Assembly (NCBI GenBank): GCA_028820655.1
Contig: JAPPIK010000024.1
Location: 1 to 64,000, forward strand
Length of the DNA: 64,000 bases
Reading direction: 5' to 3'
From: Candidatus Poribacteria bacterium
GTDB taxonomy: Bacteria > Poribacteria > WGA-4E > JAJDTR01
Below the pieces are notes generated by a model, which saw only the letters and a list, made by a program, of their open reading frames with translations, was not told the DNA's origin and did not search any database. Positions within the stretch are counted from its first letter, which is position 1. Each line of letters opens with the position of its first letter. The position numbers and the translations under genes were made by a program. Below, one piece after another: positions 45,046 through 54,681 of this stretch.

Positions 45046-45648
45046 TCAGTCGAGCACGTTTGAACCGCCATCGTCCAATTCGGCGGGGCGTGTCCAATAG
45101 CTGTATTGCGGCGTCCAGTCTTCGTCGTCAAGTCCCGCCAAACCGAGCAGGCTCCACATCGCGCAATAGAGGTCGCCGGGACCGAATACGCAAGCGTTCT
45201 TGCGCAGGATTGTGTCGCCGTCCCGTTCGTAGACCACGGCGCCCGGGAAATTGTCGTCGCCGTCACATACCGATTGATCGCTAATGTAGGCTCCGCCGCC
45301 GTGCGACGCCAGACGAAACCGCCAACCGCGGGCGTTGGCAAACCGGCGCTGAACCTCGGGCGGATCTTTCGAGAGCAGCACGACGGACAGGGCAGATTCC
45401 AGGTGGGGCAGCAACCCGTTAAAGCCATCCGCCCACAACGTGCAATAGCGGCAACCCTGCCCCATGTTGTGGATCGCCAGCAGCTTGTCCTTACCGCCGA
45501 ACAGATCGAGGAGCGTCAACTGACCTGTCAACGTCTCAAAGGTGTAATTGGAGACCGGTGTCCCCGGGTTGGTCTTTCGCAGAGCGTTGAGTTCCGCGAT
45601 TAACTCCCCGATACGTCCCTCAAGCTCAACAATCTTTTCGTTCGACAT
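45046..45648 (-). CDS. DUF899-family thioredoxin-like protein
   Basis: 200 residues of the DUF899 thioredoxin-fold group. The Cys pair region GQGCRYCTLWADGFNG (CxxC) and the strand set LSVVLLSKDPPEVQRRF, WRFRLASHGGG match. The N-terminus is a coiled helix (ELEGRIGELIAELNALRKTN). The exact redox or other role is unknown. Confidence 0.87.
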   Translation of the reverse strand: MSNEKIVELEGRIGELIAELNALRKTNPGTPVSNYTFETLTGQLTLLDLFGGKDKLLAIHNMGQGCRYCTLWADGFNGLLPHLESALSVVLLSKDPPEVQRRFANARGWRFRLASHGGGAYISDQSVCDGDDNFPGAVVYERDGDTILRKNACVFGPGDLYCAMWSLLGLAGLDDEDWTPQYSYWTRPAELDDGGSNVLD

Positions 45649-45721
45649 TGTTATGCTATTTCCTTTTGTCTAAGAAGGGAACGCAGATCTGCGTTCCCTA
45701 CAAAAGTACATTTGTAGTTGT

Positions 45722-45740
45722 AGGGTGGGCACCGCCCACC
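45722..45740. repeat. AGGGTGGGCACCGCCCACC repeat
   Basis: 7-bp inverted repeat GGTGGGC / GCCCACC around ACC, after TGTAGGGTGG. Second copy of the family at 2265-2281. Confidence 0.6.
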
Positions 45741-45846
45741 ATTTCTAGTAGGGTGTGCACGGGCATTTTACGGCCCCAGCGGGGATCAAGTTGGGCAATA
45801 GCTAATGCGATAGATCTCCCATCATGTAGAAAACCTTCGGAGTGAC

Positions 45847-46437
45847 TCAAACTATGGGCATCCGCACGATTGTCTTGAGTTTCTCCGGCGCGGTGCGACG
45901 TGGATCGCTGAGATAAATCTCATGGCCCGGAGCGCCTAGAGTGAGGTTTTCCAACTGCGCACTGCTCTGAAGCTGTTCGTAGATAGCTCCGACTTGGTCG
46001 TAAGGTCCGATGTGCAAGACCTGTAGGCACTCACCTTCCTCCCATCGTGCCAGTTGGACATCGGACGTGTCGGTACCCTTCTTCTCCAAGATCGATTCCT
46101 GCGCCTCGCGCACGTGTTCGGTTTTCACGCTCTCTGGGACACGGATCATCGTCCTCCAGCGCCACTGTGACATGTCGGGAACTTCAGTCGGATTATCGTG
46201 CCATAGCGCCTCCAGAGGGGGAACGACAAAGTCGATCGTCCCCGCCTTTTTCAGAGCGAATTTCACCGTGTAGGCGACCGGATAAAGGTTCTGAATCGCC
46301 TTTTCAAACGCTTCGCCGCCGGGAGCGCTCTGCCCGTCCACAGCCAAGAAGGATCCCTCGCCCGGTCTAACGCGCGCCACCTTGCTGGTCGCTCGGTACA
46401 ACTCCTTCATCGTCTTTTTGAAGTCAATTTTGTCCAT
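45847..46437 (-). CDS. GyrI-like (COG4832) small-molecule-binding domain protein
   Basis: 196 residues. GyrI/Bacterial transcription activator ligand domain without DNA-binding part: FLAVDGQSAPGGEAFEKAIQ, LYPVAYTVKFALKKAG, LEALWHD, and WRWRTMIRVPESV followed by EECLQVLHIGPYDQVGAIYE-like sequence. Ligand unknown. Confidence 0.85.
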   Translation of the reverse strand: MDKIDFKKTMKELYRATSKVARVRPGEGSFLAVDGQSAPGGEAFEKAIQNLYPVAYTVKFALKKAGTIDFVVPPLEALWHDNPTEVPDMSQWRWRTMIRVPESVKTEHVREAQESILEKKGTDTSDVQLARWEEGECLQVLHIGPYDQVGAIYEQLQSSAQLENLTLGAPGHEIYLSDPRRTAPEKLKTIVRMPIV

Positions 46438-46470
46438 AACACTTCCTTTGAATATGTTACCCTATTTCGG

Positions 46471-46890
46471 CTAAGCGCCGAGCAACGGTAGGTGTTTCAC
46501 GCGATGATACGTTAGGGCAAGCGAGACACAATGCTTCAACTCGGCGACCGGTAGGTCGTCAGTTTCGCCGAACACGATGGCTCTGTTGCCCTCGAATGTA
46601 AAAACGTCCCCGTAGACATCTTTGAAAGTGGCGATTAACGACGTGTTGCAATTGAAGTACATCGCGTATTGATTGGGCGCCTTGGCTTTCCAGTCCATTC
46701 TGATTGTGCTGCCGCCCTTGGCGAGGTAACCGGGCTCTCCCCACTTGAGGGTCTCCTCCAGCGCGTCGACGCCCTCCGTCTCCGCTGCCGTGTCCAAGAC
46801 GATTTGCCGGAGGCGCAGCATCTTTTTGCGCATGGGCTCCGGGTAGCCGTCGAATGCTCGCGCAACTTGAGGATTCTCTATCTTTGCCAT
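46471..46890 (-). CDS. DUF1801-domain protein
   Basis: 139 residues with MRKKMLRLRQIVLDTAAETE, LKWGEPGYLAKGG and IRMDWKAKAPNQYAMYF, the pattern of DUF1801. The C-terminus (LKHCVSLALTYHRVKHLPLL) is a common ending. Function unknown; often found with VOC and YciI genes. Confidence 0.88.
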   Translation of the reverse strand: MAKIENPQVARAFDGYPEPMRKKMLRLRQIVLDTAAETEGVDALEETLKWGEPGYLAKGGSTIRMDWKAKAPNQYAMYFNCNTSLIATFKDVYGDVFTFEGNRAIVFGETDDLPVAELKHCVSLALTYHRVKHLPLLGA

Positions 46891-46949
46891 GCCGCCCTCG
46901 CCTTTAATGGAAAAGGATGGATAGTGCGAGCCGTAGGACGCGCGCCTGT

Positions 46950-47372
46950 TCAGTCTTGCGACAGCCCGGTGGTCACATGCCAGTTGATGCCGAATTTGTC
47001 GGTAAATGCGCCGAAATATGCACCCCAGAACATATCGTCCATCGGGCAGGTTACCACGCCGCCCTCGGACAGCTTGGCGAAAATCTCGTCCGCATGCTCT
47101 CTGCTCTCCGCTTCGAAGGTGATTGAGAAGTTGTTCCCCGGGACGAGAGGGGGACTGAACGACGAGCTGCTGTCGTTGCCCATCAGAACGCTCGATCCGA
47201 TCGGAAGTGAAACGTGCATGATACGGTCAAGCTCCGCTTCCGGGACCTCCAAGCCTTCGGGCCCGTCGCGGAACGTCGAGATAAATGTGAACTCGCCGCC
47301 GAAGACGGAGCGGTAGAAGTCGAACACTTCGCGGCAGTTGTCTTCAAAGGTTAAGTAGGTGCTGAGTGACAT
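46950..47372 (-). CDS. PhnB-like VOC protein
   Basis: 140 residues: SLSTYLTFEDNCREVFDFYR, FGGEFTFISTFRDGPEGLEV, and FGAFTDKFGINWHVTTG. Close paralogue of the protein at 43.5 kb; the two probably arose by duplication within this cluster. Confidence 0.92.
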   Translation of the reverse strand: MSLSTYLTFEDNCREVFDFYRSVFGGEFTFISTFRDGPEGLEVPEAELDRIMHVSLPIGSSVLMGNDSSSSFSPPLVPGNNFSITFEAESREHADEIFAKLSEGGVVTCPMDDMFWGAYFGAFTDKFGINWHVTTGLSQD

Positions 47373-47544
47373 TGAATTCTCCTAATAAAGGGTGATTGTT
47401 TTTGTGAATTGGTATGATACCTAATGGCGAGGGGGAAGTGCAAGGCGGTTTGCATAAGGCGGGAATTGATTGGAGGCGTTCATACCGGGAAATTTGCGCG
47501 ACAGATTTGTCAGCAGAAACCCTTCGGGGAAGGAGCGATCGGAT

Positions 47545-48279
47545 TCAATAGCGCCAATCTTCGTGAGCCAGTGGCGCCCGGTTAAGTTCATCCCTATAGA
47601 TGCGCCATTGTGGAATAAAGTTGTCCATCAACTCGCGAAACCGGTCATTATGGCGGCGCTCAAGCAGGTGCACCATTTCGTGAACGAGGATGTATACCAG
47701 ACATGACCTCGGTTTCTTCGCCAGTTCGAGATTGAGCCAGATACGTCTCGCTTCAATATTACAGGAACCCCAGAGCGTTTTCATTTTCTTGATTCGGACA
47801 TCTTCGACGGTTACCCCCAGCTTCGGTTCCCATTTGGCGATGAGCGGCGGCAATTGCCTACGAAGATGGCGGCGATACCAGCCGTGAAGAACCGCTTCGC
47901 GTGCCTCTCGGTCAGAGTTCGGGCGCAGGGCTAGTTCGAGCCTCGTGTTGTTGCGCAGTTTAACCGCCGCCGGGGCATCGCGCTCAACCACATCAAGGCG
48001 GTAGCGCCGACCTTCAAAATAGTGGCTCTCGCCGGTGATGAATTCACGCTGAGATTGACGTACCTGCCGCTCAAACTCCCCTCGCTTCCGGCGAATCCAT
48101 CCCAGGCGGGAGACGACGGCGAGGCGCACTGTCTCATCATCAAGTAGTAACGGCGCCGCCACGCGAACCCGTCCGCTGGGTGGATAGACGCCGACATGGA
48201 GGTTCTTAATCTCCTTGCGGACGATTTCTACCGGTATTCCCGAGACTTCTATGCGGTGATTGTCAATTTTGGTACTCAC
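47545..48279 (-). CDS. YgjP/DUF45-type M48-like metallopeptidase
   Basis: 244 residues of the COG1451 group. Zinc motif HEMVHLLERRH (HExxH) is in the C-terminal third, preceded by LWGSCNIEARRIWLNLELAK. The gene starts 17 bases inside hsdR's 3' end (shared strand), so it forms part of the restriction operon; such metallopeptidases often sit beside type I restriction genes. Its target is unknown. Confidence 0.88.
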   Translation of the reverse strand: MSTKIDNHRIEVSGIPVEIVRKEIKNLHVGVYPPSGRVRVAAPLLLDDETVRLAVVSRLGWIRRKRGEFERQVRQSQREFITGESHYFEGRRYRLDVVERDAPAAVKLRNNTRLELALRPNSDREAREAVLHGWYRRHLRRQLPPLIAKWEPKLGVTVEDVRIKKMKTLWGSCNIEARRIWLNLELAKKPRSCLVYILVHEMVHLLERRHNDRFRELMDNFIPQWRIYRDELNRAPLAHEDWRY

Positions 48280-51200
48280 CTTGGTTTTTCACAATCTCGA
48301 AGAGAGGATCGACGTCAACGGCGTAATCACCAAATTCTTCTGCGATGACCCGAGCCATGGCTAAGCGTACTTTCCGCTCTTTGATCGTGTGTCCTCTCCA
48401 ATCGTCTTCCCTTGAATTGAGGATAGCCTCATCCAATGCAACTGCCATCTGCTCTCTGATTTCTCGGTTTCGGGGGCTTTCGTTTTGACCTCCTGATTCT
48501 GCAATCTCCGAATCGCCGATTAAATTTATATTGTCGAATATAGACCGTAACGCTCCGGTGTTGATTCGCGGAGGATAAGGCGTATCAGTTTGTCCTTCAA
48601 TCCGCCGTGCTAGAGCCACGATTTTGTTCAAATACGCCCGGTATTCGATTGCTCCCTGTCTTCGCTCGCGGATTAGGTCATCAAGCAAGACTGACATTTG
48701 TTCGTAATACCGAGGATTGACCGGTGTCCGGTCGATAATCAGCCGACGGACGTTGTGTTCAATCGCTTCCGCCGCCGCTCTTTCGCTCCTCCGAATCCCG
48801 TCGGGCAACGCGTTAACAGCGTCTTCACCGCGTTGGACAATCAGTTCCACCAGAGTCAAGTCGTCGAACTCTGAAAGCGTCTCGCTCTCCTCTGCCCTAA
48901 TGTAGGTGTCCAGCAGGTGACGCATGGCAGGTTCATAAACCTTGAGGTCAATGTAATCGCCACTCGCCAATTTGACCTCCTGGCGTACATTCTCGTAGTG
49001 ACCGACCTCGTCTTTTATCTCCTGTGCCTCGGCATCACTGTAGCCTGCATCGCTCATTTCGTTCGCCAGATTGGCGTATGCCCGCAATAACCCGGCGACT
49101 GACTTATAAAGGGTTAGGCGCTTCTGTTCATTGGCTTTTAGTTGATCAGCGTTGCCGCTCTCCTCGGCGCAAAAGAAGCGCAGATATGACTCCGTGTTCG
49201 GTGGTGGCTCGACCGGTTCGCAGAGCGCTTTGACCGCCTCACGTGCCTCCTCAAGGCGTTCCCGACCTTTATCAAGCCTGTTCTCCAGCAGTCCCTGGAC
49301 GTCTTCGGTGTCGTAGTCGGCAAAGGCTTCTCCCGTATAGTCGGCAATCGATTTCTCCAAGGAGCGGAACAGGTCCTTGTAGTCGATAATATAGCCGTAA
49401 TCTTTGTCTTCGCCGTGGAGGCGGTTGACCCGGCAGATTGCCTGAAACAGACCGTGGTCCTGCATCTTCTTATCAATGTAGAGGTACGTTGCCGGCGGGG
49501 CATCGAAACCGGTGAGAAGTTTGTCCACCACAATCAGAAGCTTCATCTGCCCCGGCTCCTCGACGAAACGCTTCTTGACCTGCTGCTCGAATTGCTCGAC
49601 CTTGTGCATGGCGGTGTCTTCCGATTCGTTGAAATGCTCCGCGAGCATCCTCCGGTAAATATCAAACTGGAGTAATTTTTCTGTTGATCCTTCGCCGGTT
49701 TCTTCTCCCGTGATGGCGGACGGAGATGGACGGTAAGAGGTCACGATGGCGCATTTGCCCTGCAGAGGCGATCCCTGAAACATTTCGAATAACCGACAGG
49801 CGGCGTAGATGCTATCGGAAACCAGGAGGGCGTTGCCGCGATTGTCTGCCAAGCGATCAAATCGTTCCATGTCCATCAGAATGTCATCGACGATCTGATT
49901 CAACCTACCCCTCGAACTCAATACTCGCTGCATCGTGCCCCAGCGCTGTCGGAGTTGCGCCTTCGCCAGATCGGTCAACCCTCGAGTTTTTATTTCAAAC
50001 CACTCATCGATTCGCTCTTGCGATGTGATGAGTTGGTCAATGTCACGCGCTTCATAACGCAGGTCAAGCACGACCTCGTCTTCTACAGCCTCGTCGTATT
50101 TGTAGGTGTGGATGTAGGGACCGAAGGTTTGAATACTCTGCGGCTTGTCTCGCTTGAGCAGCGGGGTACCCGTGAAGCCGATTAGCATTGCCTCCGGTAG
50201 AATAGCCTTCATCGCCCTGTGGAGTTTGCCCGATTGCGTGCGGTGGCATTCGTCCACGAAGACGAAAAACTCGCCGCGGGGCTGAAAATCCTCGGGCAGA
50301 TTCTGCTTGATTTCTTCAATGAATTCCTCCACGTCTCGGTCACTGATTTCTCCCGATGCGCCGAACTTGTGGATTAGCGAACAGATCAACCACTTCGTGG
50401 TGTCGTTGAGCGCGCCTACCAAGTCAGCGCCGCTCCGAGTGCGGTAGATGTCCTCGTTCACACCCGTGAAAACCTTCTCAATCTGTTCATCCAGTTCGGT
50501 GCGGTCGGTGATGATTAACACGCGACTGGGGGGTATGTTCTCGCGGATCCATTTCGCCAGCCAGACCATGGTCAGGCTCTTTCCGCTGCCTTGGGTGTGC
50601 CAGATGATGCCGCCCTCCCGCTTCTTTACGCGCGCTTGTGCCGACTTCACGCCGAAATACTGGTTATGACGACAGATTTTCTTGGTTCCGGCATCGAAAA
50701 CAATGAAGTCATGCAGAAGTTCAAGAATTCGTTCCTTGTTACAAACTTGGCGCAATTCTCGGAGTAGCGGATTGCCGTCCTCTATATCGTCTGATTCCTT
50801 CCAGCGCAGCCAATGTTTCTCCGGCGTCTCAATCACACCGTATCGCAGTCCTTCGCTCTCGTTCCCAGCCATGATGAGTTGCACCGTGGAGAAGAAGTGA
50901 CGGATGAATCCCGATCGTTGGTTGCCGAGGTTCTGGCGGATGCCCTCGGAAACCGATACCGTGGAACGCTTCAACTCGACAACGCCAAGTGCGATTCCGT
51001 TGACGTAGAGCACGATGTCGGGCCGCTTGGTGTTTTCCGCGACAACGGTCACCTCCTCGGCGATGCCGAAGTGGTTGTTTGTCGGGTTCTTCCAGTCGAT
51101 TAGCCAGACGGTCTGATGGCGCTCACCGGCTTCGGGTTGGATCTTCACGCCGTATCGGAGCAGTCCGTAAACCTCGCGGTTTGCGTCGTAGAGTTTCCTG

Positions 51201-51424
51201 TTCCCGCCGACGGCAGCGGCCTTGCGTACTTCAAACAGGGTTCTTTCAATGATTTGCGCCCTGTGCCCCTGACTCTCCAGCCAGTTAGTAAGGTATTCGG
51301 CCTCGACATTGCTATTTCCAGGACGATCCTTCCAATTGCCAAGACCTTCATAGCCAAGGACACTCACGAAGAACGCAAGCACGCGCCGCTGAGTGAAGAA
51401 TTCCTGTTGTCCAACCGTGTTCAT
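48263..51424 (-). CDS. hsdR: Type I restriction endonuclease subunit R (HsdR)
   Basis: 1053 residues, near the 1038 of EcoR124 HsdR. N-terminal nuclease with RPDIVLYVNGIALGVVELKR (Asp...Glu-x-Lys). Two RecA-like motor domains: HTQGSGKSLTMVWLAKWI, ITDRTELDEQI, VFVDECHRTQSGK, LIGFTGTPL, and later LLIVVDKLLTGFDAP. It translocates DNA and cuts at a distance. It is separated from hsdM/hsdS by the other defence genes, yet all lie on one strand. Confidence 0.95.
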   Translation of the reverse strand: MNTVGQQEFFTQRRVLAFFVSVLGYEGLGNWKDRPGNSNVEAEYLTNWLESQGHRAQIIERTLFEVRKAAAVGGNRKLYDANREVYGLLRYGVKIQPEAGERHQTVWLIDWKNPTNNHFGIAEEVTVVAENTKRPDIVLYVNGIALGVVELKRSTVSVSEGIRQNLGNQRSGFIRHFFSTVQLIMAGNESEGLRYGVIETPEKHWLRWKESDDIEDGNPLLRELRQVCNKERILELLHDFIVFDAGTKKICRHNQYFGVKSAQARVKKREGGIIWHTQGSGKSLTMVWLAKWIRENIPPSRVLIITDRTELDEQIEKVFTGVNEDIYRTRSGADLVGALNDTTKWLICSLIHKFGASGEISDRDVEEFIEEIKQNLPEDFQPRGEFFVFVDECHRTQSGKLHRAMKAILPEAMLIGFTGTPLLKRDKPQSIQTFGPYIHTYKYDEAVEDEVVLDLRYEARDIDQLITSQERIDEWFEIKTRGLTDLAKAQLRQRWGTMQRVLSSRGRLNQIVDDILMDMERFDRLADNRGNALLVSDSIYAACRLFEMFQGSPLQGKCAIVTSYRPSPSAITGEETGEGSTEKLLQFDIYRRMLAEHFNESEDTAMHKVEQFEQQVKKRFVEEPGQMKLLIVVDKLLTGFDAPPATYLYIDKKMQDHGLFQAICRVNRLHGEDKDYGYIIDYKDLFRSLEKSIADYTGEAFADYDTEDVQGLLENRLDKGRERLEEAREAVKALCEPVEPPPNTESYLRFFCAEESGNADQLKANEQKRLTLYKSVAGLLRAYANLANEMSDAGYSDAEAQEIKDEVGHYENVRQEVKLASGDYIDLKVYEPAMRHLLDTYIRAEESETLSEFDDLTLVELIVQRGEDAVNALPDGIRRSERAAAEAIEHNVRRLIIDRTPVNPRYYEQMSVLLDDLIRERRQGAIEYRAYLNKIVALARRIEGQTDTPYPPRINTGALRSIFDNINLIGDSEIAESGGQNESPRNREIREQMAVALDEAILNSREDDWRGHTIKERKVRLAMARVIAEEFGDYAVDVDPLFEIVKNQGEYQN

Positions 51425-51442
51425 GTCGCTGCTCTCATCGGG

Positions 51443-53008
51443 TCATTTGCGCCATGCCAACAGTATATCTTGCAAGCTTTCCACAAGCGGCTGAATGTCG
51501 CTCTCTTTGCGCTCAGCCTCTAGGCGCGCTACCACCCGGCAGACCTCCGGCGCTTCTCTGTTGAGATGTTCACACAAGCTGCTAAATTTGGATTTGGCGA
51601 TCTCTTGTGGAGAATCGGATGCCGTGTCATAAACGGCATCTACCTGATTCATTAAGCTGGATAGATTGACTTGAGTCGTACCTAGATGTACGGAGTCGAC
51701 ATCCGAAGAATCCCGCAATTTCTCCCACACCCACGTTTCCGGTGCACCGTCGCCGGGAAGAAACAGTACGAAAACGGCGTCTCCAGCCGATCTGTGAATT
51801 CTCGACTCTATTGGGCTGCCACGCTGGTCGCCATCAAGGACGAATACGGTATTTTGAATTTGACCGAATTTCCTTAACGCTTGAGCGTGGGACGGAAACT
51901 CACTCGCGCCGGTGTCGCGCCCGATGTGAACCGATTCCCAATTGATTCCTTCTCTGGGCAACAAGAAATCAAATACCCCCTTTAGGATACATTCAGCCGA
52001 TTCGTCTTCGCAAAGCACCTTGAGCGCTTCAGTAGCGCGCCCATAGAGGGCATTCTGGACCACGTCGCGATAGGGTGGGCGGACCACAACCTTTCCCGAC
52101 GGTTCGTCGCGGTCAAGGAAGATGCGAGCGTGGGGGGGCACCGCGTCCAAGACAACCGGGCTGTGGGAGGTTACGATAATCTGGAGGTTGTTGCGGAGGG
52201 CAAGTTGCTGCAAATGCAGCATGAGAAGCTGCTGTACCCAGGGGTGGAGGCCGGCTTCGACTTCGTCAATCAGCACGAGGGCACTATCAAGTTGAGTGAT
52301 TTCTCCCGACAGCCGCAGGAGGGCGCGCTCCCCGGCAGCCATGTGCAATTCGGAGTACGCCGCGCCGCCTTCCCGGGCGGCAAAGAGCAAGGTTTTGTTG
52401 CTTTTGGTTCTGCTGTCCTCAGACAGATTGACGACTTCCGAGTATCTGAAGGGCAGCATATGATGGACGAACTCAATCTGGGATGCGGTGAAGCGCCTTA
52501 TTCGCGGTTCAGACTTGAGGCGCGACATCCGGAGAACACTGCGCACCTCGGATGGGTTGCTCAGATTGCTGAGGGTACGGAGGTACACTTGACGTTCCGG
52601 CTGGCTGACGTTTTTGCGTCCGAAAAAGCTACGCCCCCACCCCTTGGATCGCTGCCACTGCATCGAGAGGCGACCGTCTGGAGTCAGATAATGGAACTGC
52701 ATCGTGATTTTTCGCCGCGCATCCTGGTGTTCACCCAGCTTGGGGCGATAGTCGGGCAACAACGTAGATGGGAAGAAATCCCTTGCTCCGGCTTCGGGTA
52801 CCTTGTAGGCGCAGGCGGCGGCAAAGAGCACTGTTGATTTACCGGTGGCGTTTCCGCCGGCGATGACGCTCACCGGATAATCGAACATCACCCGCAAACT
52901 GTCGAAGCCCCGAATACCGTCCAGGTGAATCTCCGACAGGAATTGCTGGAGATGTGGTTTCTTGCCCTGTAACTGGTCCCAGAGGTTTCTTAGGCGTTTT
53001 TCAATCAC
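51443..53008 (-). CDS. OLD-like ATPase with C-terminal TOPRIM domain
   Basis: 521 residues. ATPase part: Walker A GGNATGKS at residues 51-58, signature-like LHMAAGERALLRLSGEIT, Walker B ALVLIDEVEAGLHPW, switch IIVTSHSPVVLD. C-terminal TOPRIM-like part: LCEDESAECILKGVFDFL (conserved acidic Glu) and NTVFVLDGDQRGS (DxD). OLD nucleases act against phage (Gabija GajA is one). It lies 19 bases beyond hsdR's start, upstream of it, within the restriction locus, so it is probably a defence partner. Confidence 0.85.
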   Translation of the reverse strand: MIEKRLRNLWDQLQGKKPHLQQFLSEIHLDGIRGFDSLRVMFDYPVSVIAGGNATGKSTVLFAAACAYKVPEAGARDFFPSTLLPDYRPKLGEHQDARRKITMQFHYLTPDGRLSMQWQRSKGWGRSFFGRKNVSQPERQVYLRTLSNLSNPSEVRSVLRMSRLKSEPRIRRFTASQIEFVHHMLPFRYSEVVNLSEDSRTKSNKTLLFAAREGGAAYSELHMAAGERALLRLSGEITQLDSALVLIDEVEAGLHPWVQQLLMLHLQQLALRNNLQIIVTSHSPVVLDAVPPHARIFLDRDEPSGKVVVRPPYRDVVQNALYGRATEALKVLCEDESAECILKGVFDFLLPREGINWESVHIGRDTGASEFPSHAQALRKFGQIQNTVFVLDGDQRGSPIESRIHRSAGDAVFVLFLPGDGAPETWVWEKLRDSSDVDSVHLGTTQVNLSSLMNQVDAVYDTASDSPQEIAKSKFSSLCEHLNREAPEVCRVVARLEAERKESDIQPLVESLQDILLAWRK

Positions 53009-53060
53009 GAATGACGAACTCCTTCAAACCGATTCGGCAATGTTGTTGATTGGGAGATTC

Positions 53061-53837
53061 TCAGATATACTGACCTAAATACACGCCAATCTCTTCCCGA
53101 TTTTCGTAAAAACAGGGAAACTGAAACTGTTTCTCGCACACGGCGTCGAAGCGTGCCAATACGTTGCGACTGTTAGCCTTTCTATCTTCAAAGATGCCCA
53201 GTGGAAGGAATGGCATTTCCCATGCTTTGAACTGTTGCAGCGCAATTGTAGCGTCCCTGACCCTAGTGTTACTGTGGAGACCGTACACCAACAGCGGTTG
53301 AGGCATCCCGTTGATTCGACAATCTACCGGGTATATTCCTTCGGTATCATTGTCCGGGTGGCGCCAGTTAAAATTCATGCGTGGCACCGGAACATTTTCA
53401 TATAGTAGTGTTTGAAAGTCATTTATGAATGTAGATTGGACATTTTGCGTTGACAAGCACAACACATCACCGATTTTTACAAGCGCTTGAGCAAATGAGT
53501 ATAACGCATCACCAAAGCGCGCGTCGCGAACCTTAAAAATCAATTCCCCGAAACGATCTTCAACCTTAAACGTAGACAGGGCGTTTAGAATGATTTTGTG
53601 CCGCCTCCCTCTAAATAATTTCTTTTCACTAATATCGTAGGTAAGGTGCATGTAGGTATGCCCTTCGTCCGAAAGCATCCAACCTGTCCGTTCTTTTTTT
53701 AGAACAATGGTTATGTGGTCACCGTCGTCAAACCGGAAAGGGGTAAACACACGAAAACGGTCTCTGCCATCGGGTAAAACCCGAATCTTTGCCGAGACTT
53801 TATCAATAAAGTCTTGCTCTATAGATTTTATCGACAT
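53061..53837 (-). CDS. DUF1828-domain protein
   Basis: 258 residues. N-terminal segment FTPFRFDDGDHITIVLKKER, WMLSDEGHTYMHLTYDISEK matches DUF1828; the second half (VYGLHSNTRVRDATIALQQF) resembles DUF1829. No catalytic motif is visible to me. It is 12 bases downstream of the DUF6978-like gene, on the same strand, forming a pair inside the defence island. Confidence 0.78.
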   Translation of the reverse strand: MSIKSIEQDFIDKVSAKIRVLPDGRDRFRVFTPFRFDDGDHITIVLKKERTGWMLSDEGHTYMHLTYDISEKKLFRGRRHKIILNALSTFKVEDRFGELIFKVRDARFGDALYSFAQALVKIGDVLCLSTQNVQSTFINDFQTLLYENVPVPRMNFNWRHPDNDTEGIYPVDCRINGMPQPLLVYGLHSNTRVRDATIALQQFKAWEMPFLPLGIFEDRKANSRNVLARFDAVCEKQFQFPCFYENREEIGVYLGQYI

Positions 53838-53849
53838 TGCTTATCCCTC

Positions 53850-54326
53850 CTAAAATAAGGCGTCCTGTAACGCATAAGGGTCTTCAAAATTTGCATCTGC
53901 AAAGAGACATTTCAAAGCACCGTTCACATCATTATAGCGTTTTGTCGATTCAGCGTAATCTTCCTCTCTTGTCCCATTTATCTGGTATTTCTCTGTCGCG
54001 GTGTGAATGTGAAACCCCTCCACTTCTTGCTCTTCAATTGTGTTGGTGTGTAAATGGTAGTCACCATTGTAGCGTTTAAGTCGAAAAAGATTCTTCGGCG
54101 GGGGAACCTTGACGCCTAAGATAACCGAAAAGTTTAGCTTGTTAAAAATACTCATTCTAACAATAACTTGGAATTCGTTCTTCCTTTCTCCGGTTGCATT
54201 TAGACGATATACGTCATTTCCGCGATTCTTTGTTCTTCTAAATTTACTACGCTTATTGTCTGGTAATACCTTGCGTTCCTGTATCAACGCTGCGATTTCC
54301 CGATCTGTATACGTGATATCCATCAA
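53850..54326 (-). CDS. DUF6978-like protein, unknown
   Basis: 158 residues. From memory it resembles DUF6978: TYTDREIAALIQERKVLPDN, VKVPPPKNLFRLKRYNGDYH, FHIHTATEKYQINGTREEDY, and NGALKCLFADANFEDPY at the end. There are conserved His in HLHT and FHIHT. Function unknown. It precedes the DUF1828 gene by 12 bases. Confidence 0.65.
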   Translation of the reverse strand: MMDITYTDREIAALIQERKVLPDNKRSKFRRTKNRGNDVYRLNATGERKNEFQVIVRMSIFNKLNFSVILGVKVPPPKNLFRLKRYNGDYHLHTNTIEEQEVEGFHIHTATEKYQINGTREEDYAESTKRYNDVNGALKCLFADANFEDPYALQDALF

Positions 54327-54681
54327 ATTTTTGACGTTTTAAGAAACGCTTGTGTTACCCTGCAGGATTCTTTGAAACTGATTTTTTGACGATGGGTGGG
54401 TTCGGATTTGGGGTTAGGTTTATAAGATTACTCTTAATTCCTCGGTAAGAAACATTAAAAACAGCACCATTGCCCTATTAGCCATTTTTCCTAATAAACT
54501 CAATGTAATGGACGTAATTCAGGTGGCATCGGAATTCTGACGATTGACATCGTTCTTGAGCCAATTCAAACAAAGGTAGACGCCATCAGGCTCCGAGATT
54601 ATTTTGGAAAGATGTCTAAGAGATTTCCTGGAGCGACTGCTCTGTAGCAGATGGGAGTTTCCAGGTCGCCAACCCACCTTC
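54327..54681. other. Gap between kwaB and the DUF6978-like gene
   Basis: About 350 bases with lower GC. I see no further gene; the pair downstream probably has its own promoter here, but no box pair is convincing. Confidence 0.4.

Noticed and set aside
52130-52837. Long open frame opposite the OLD-like gene
   Set aside because: Shadow of the ATPase gene, whose Walker motifs are clear on the minus strand.
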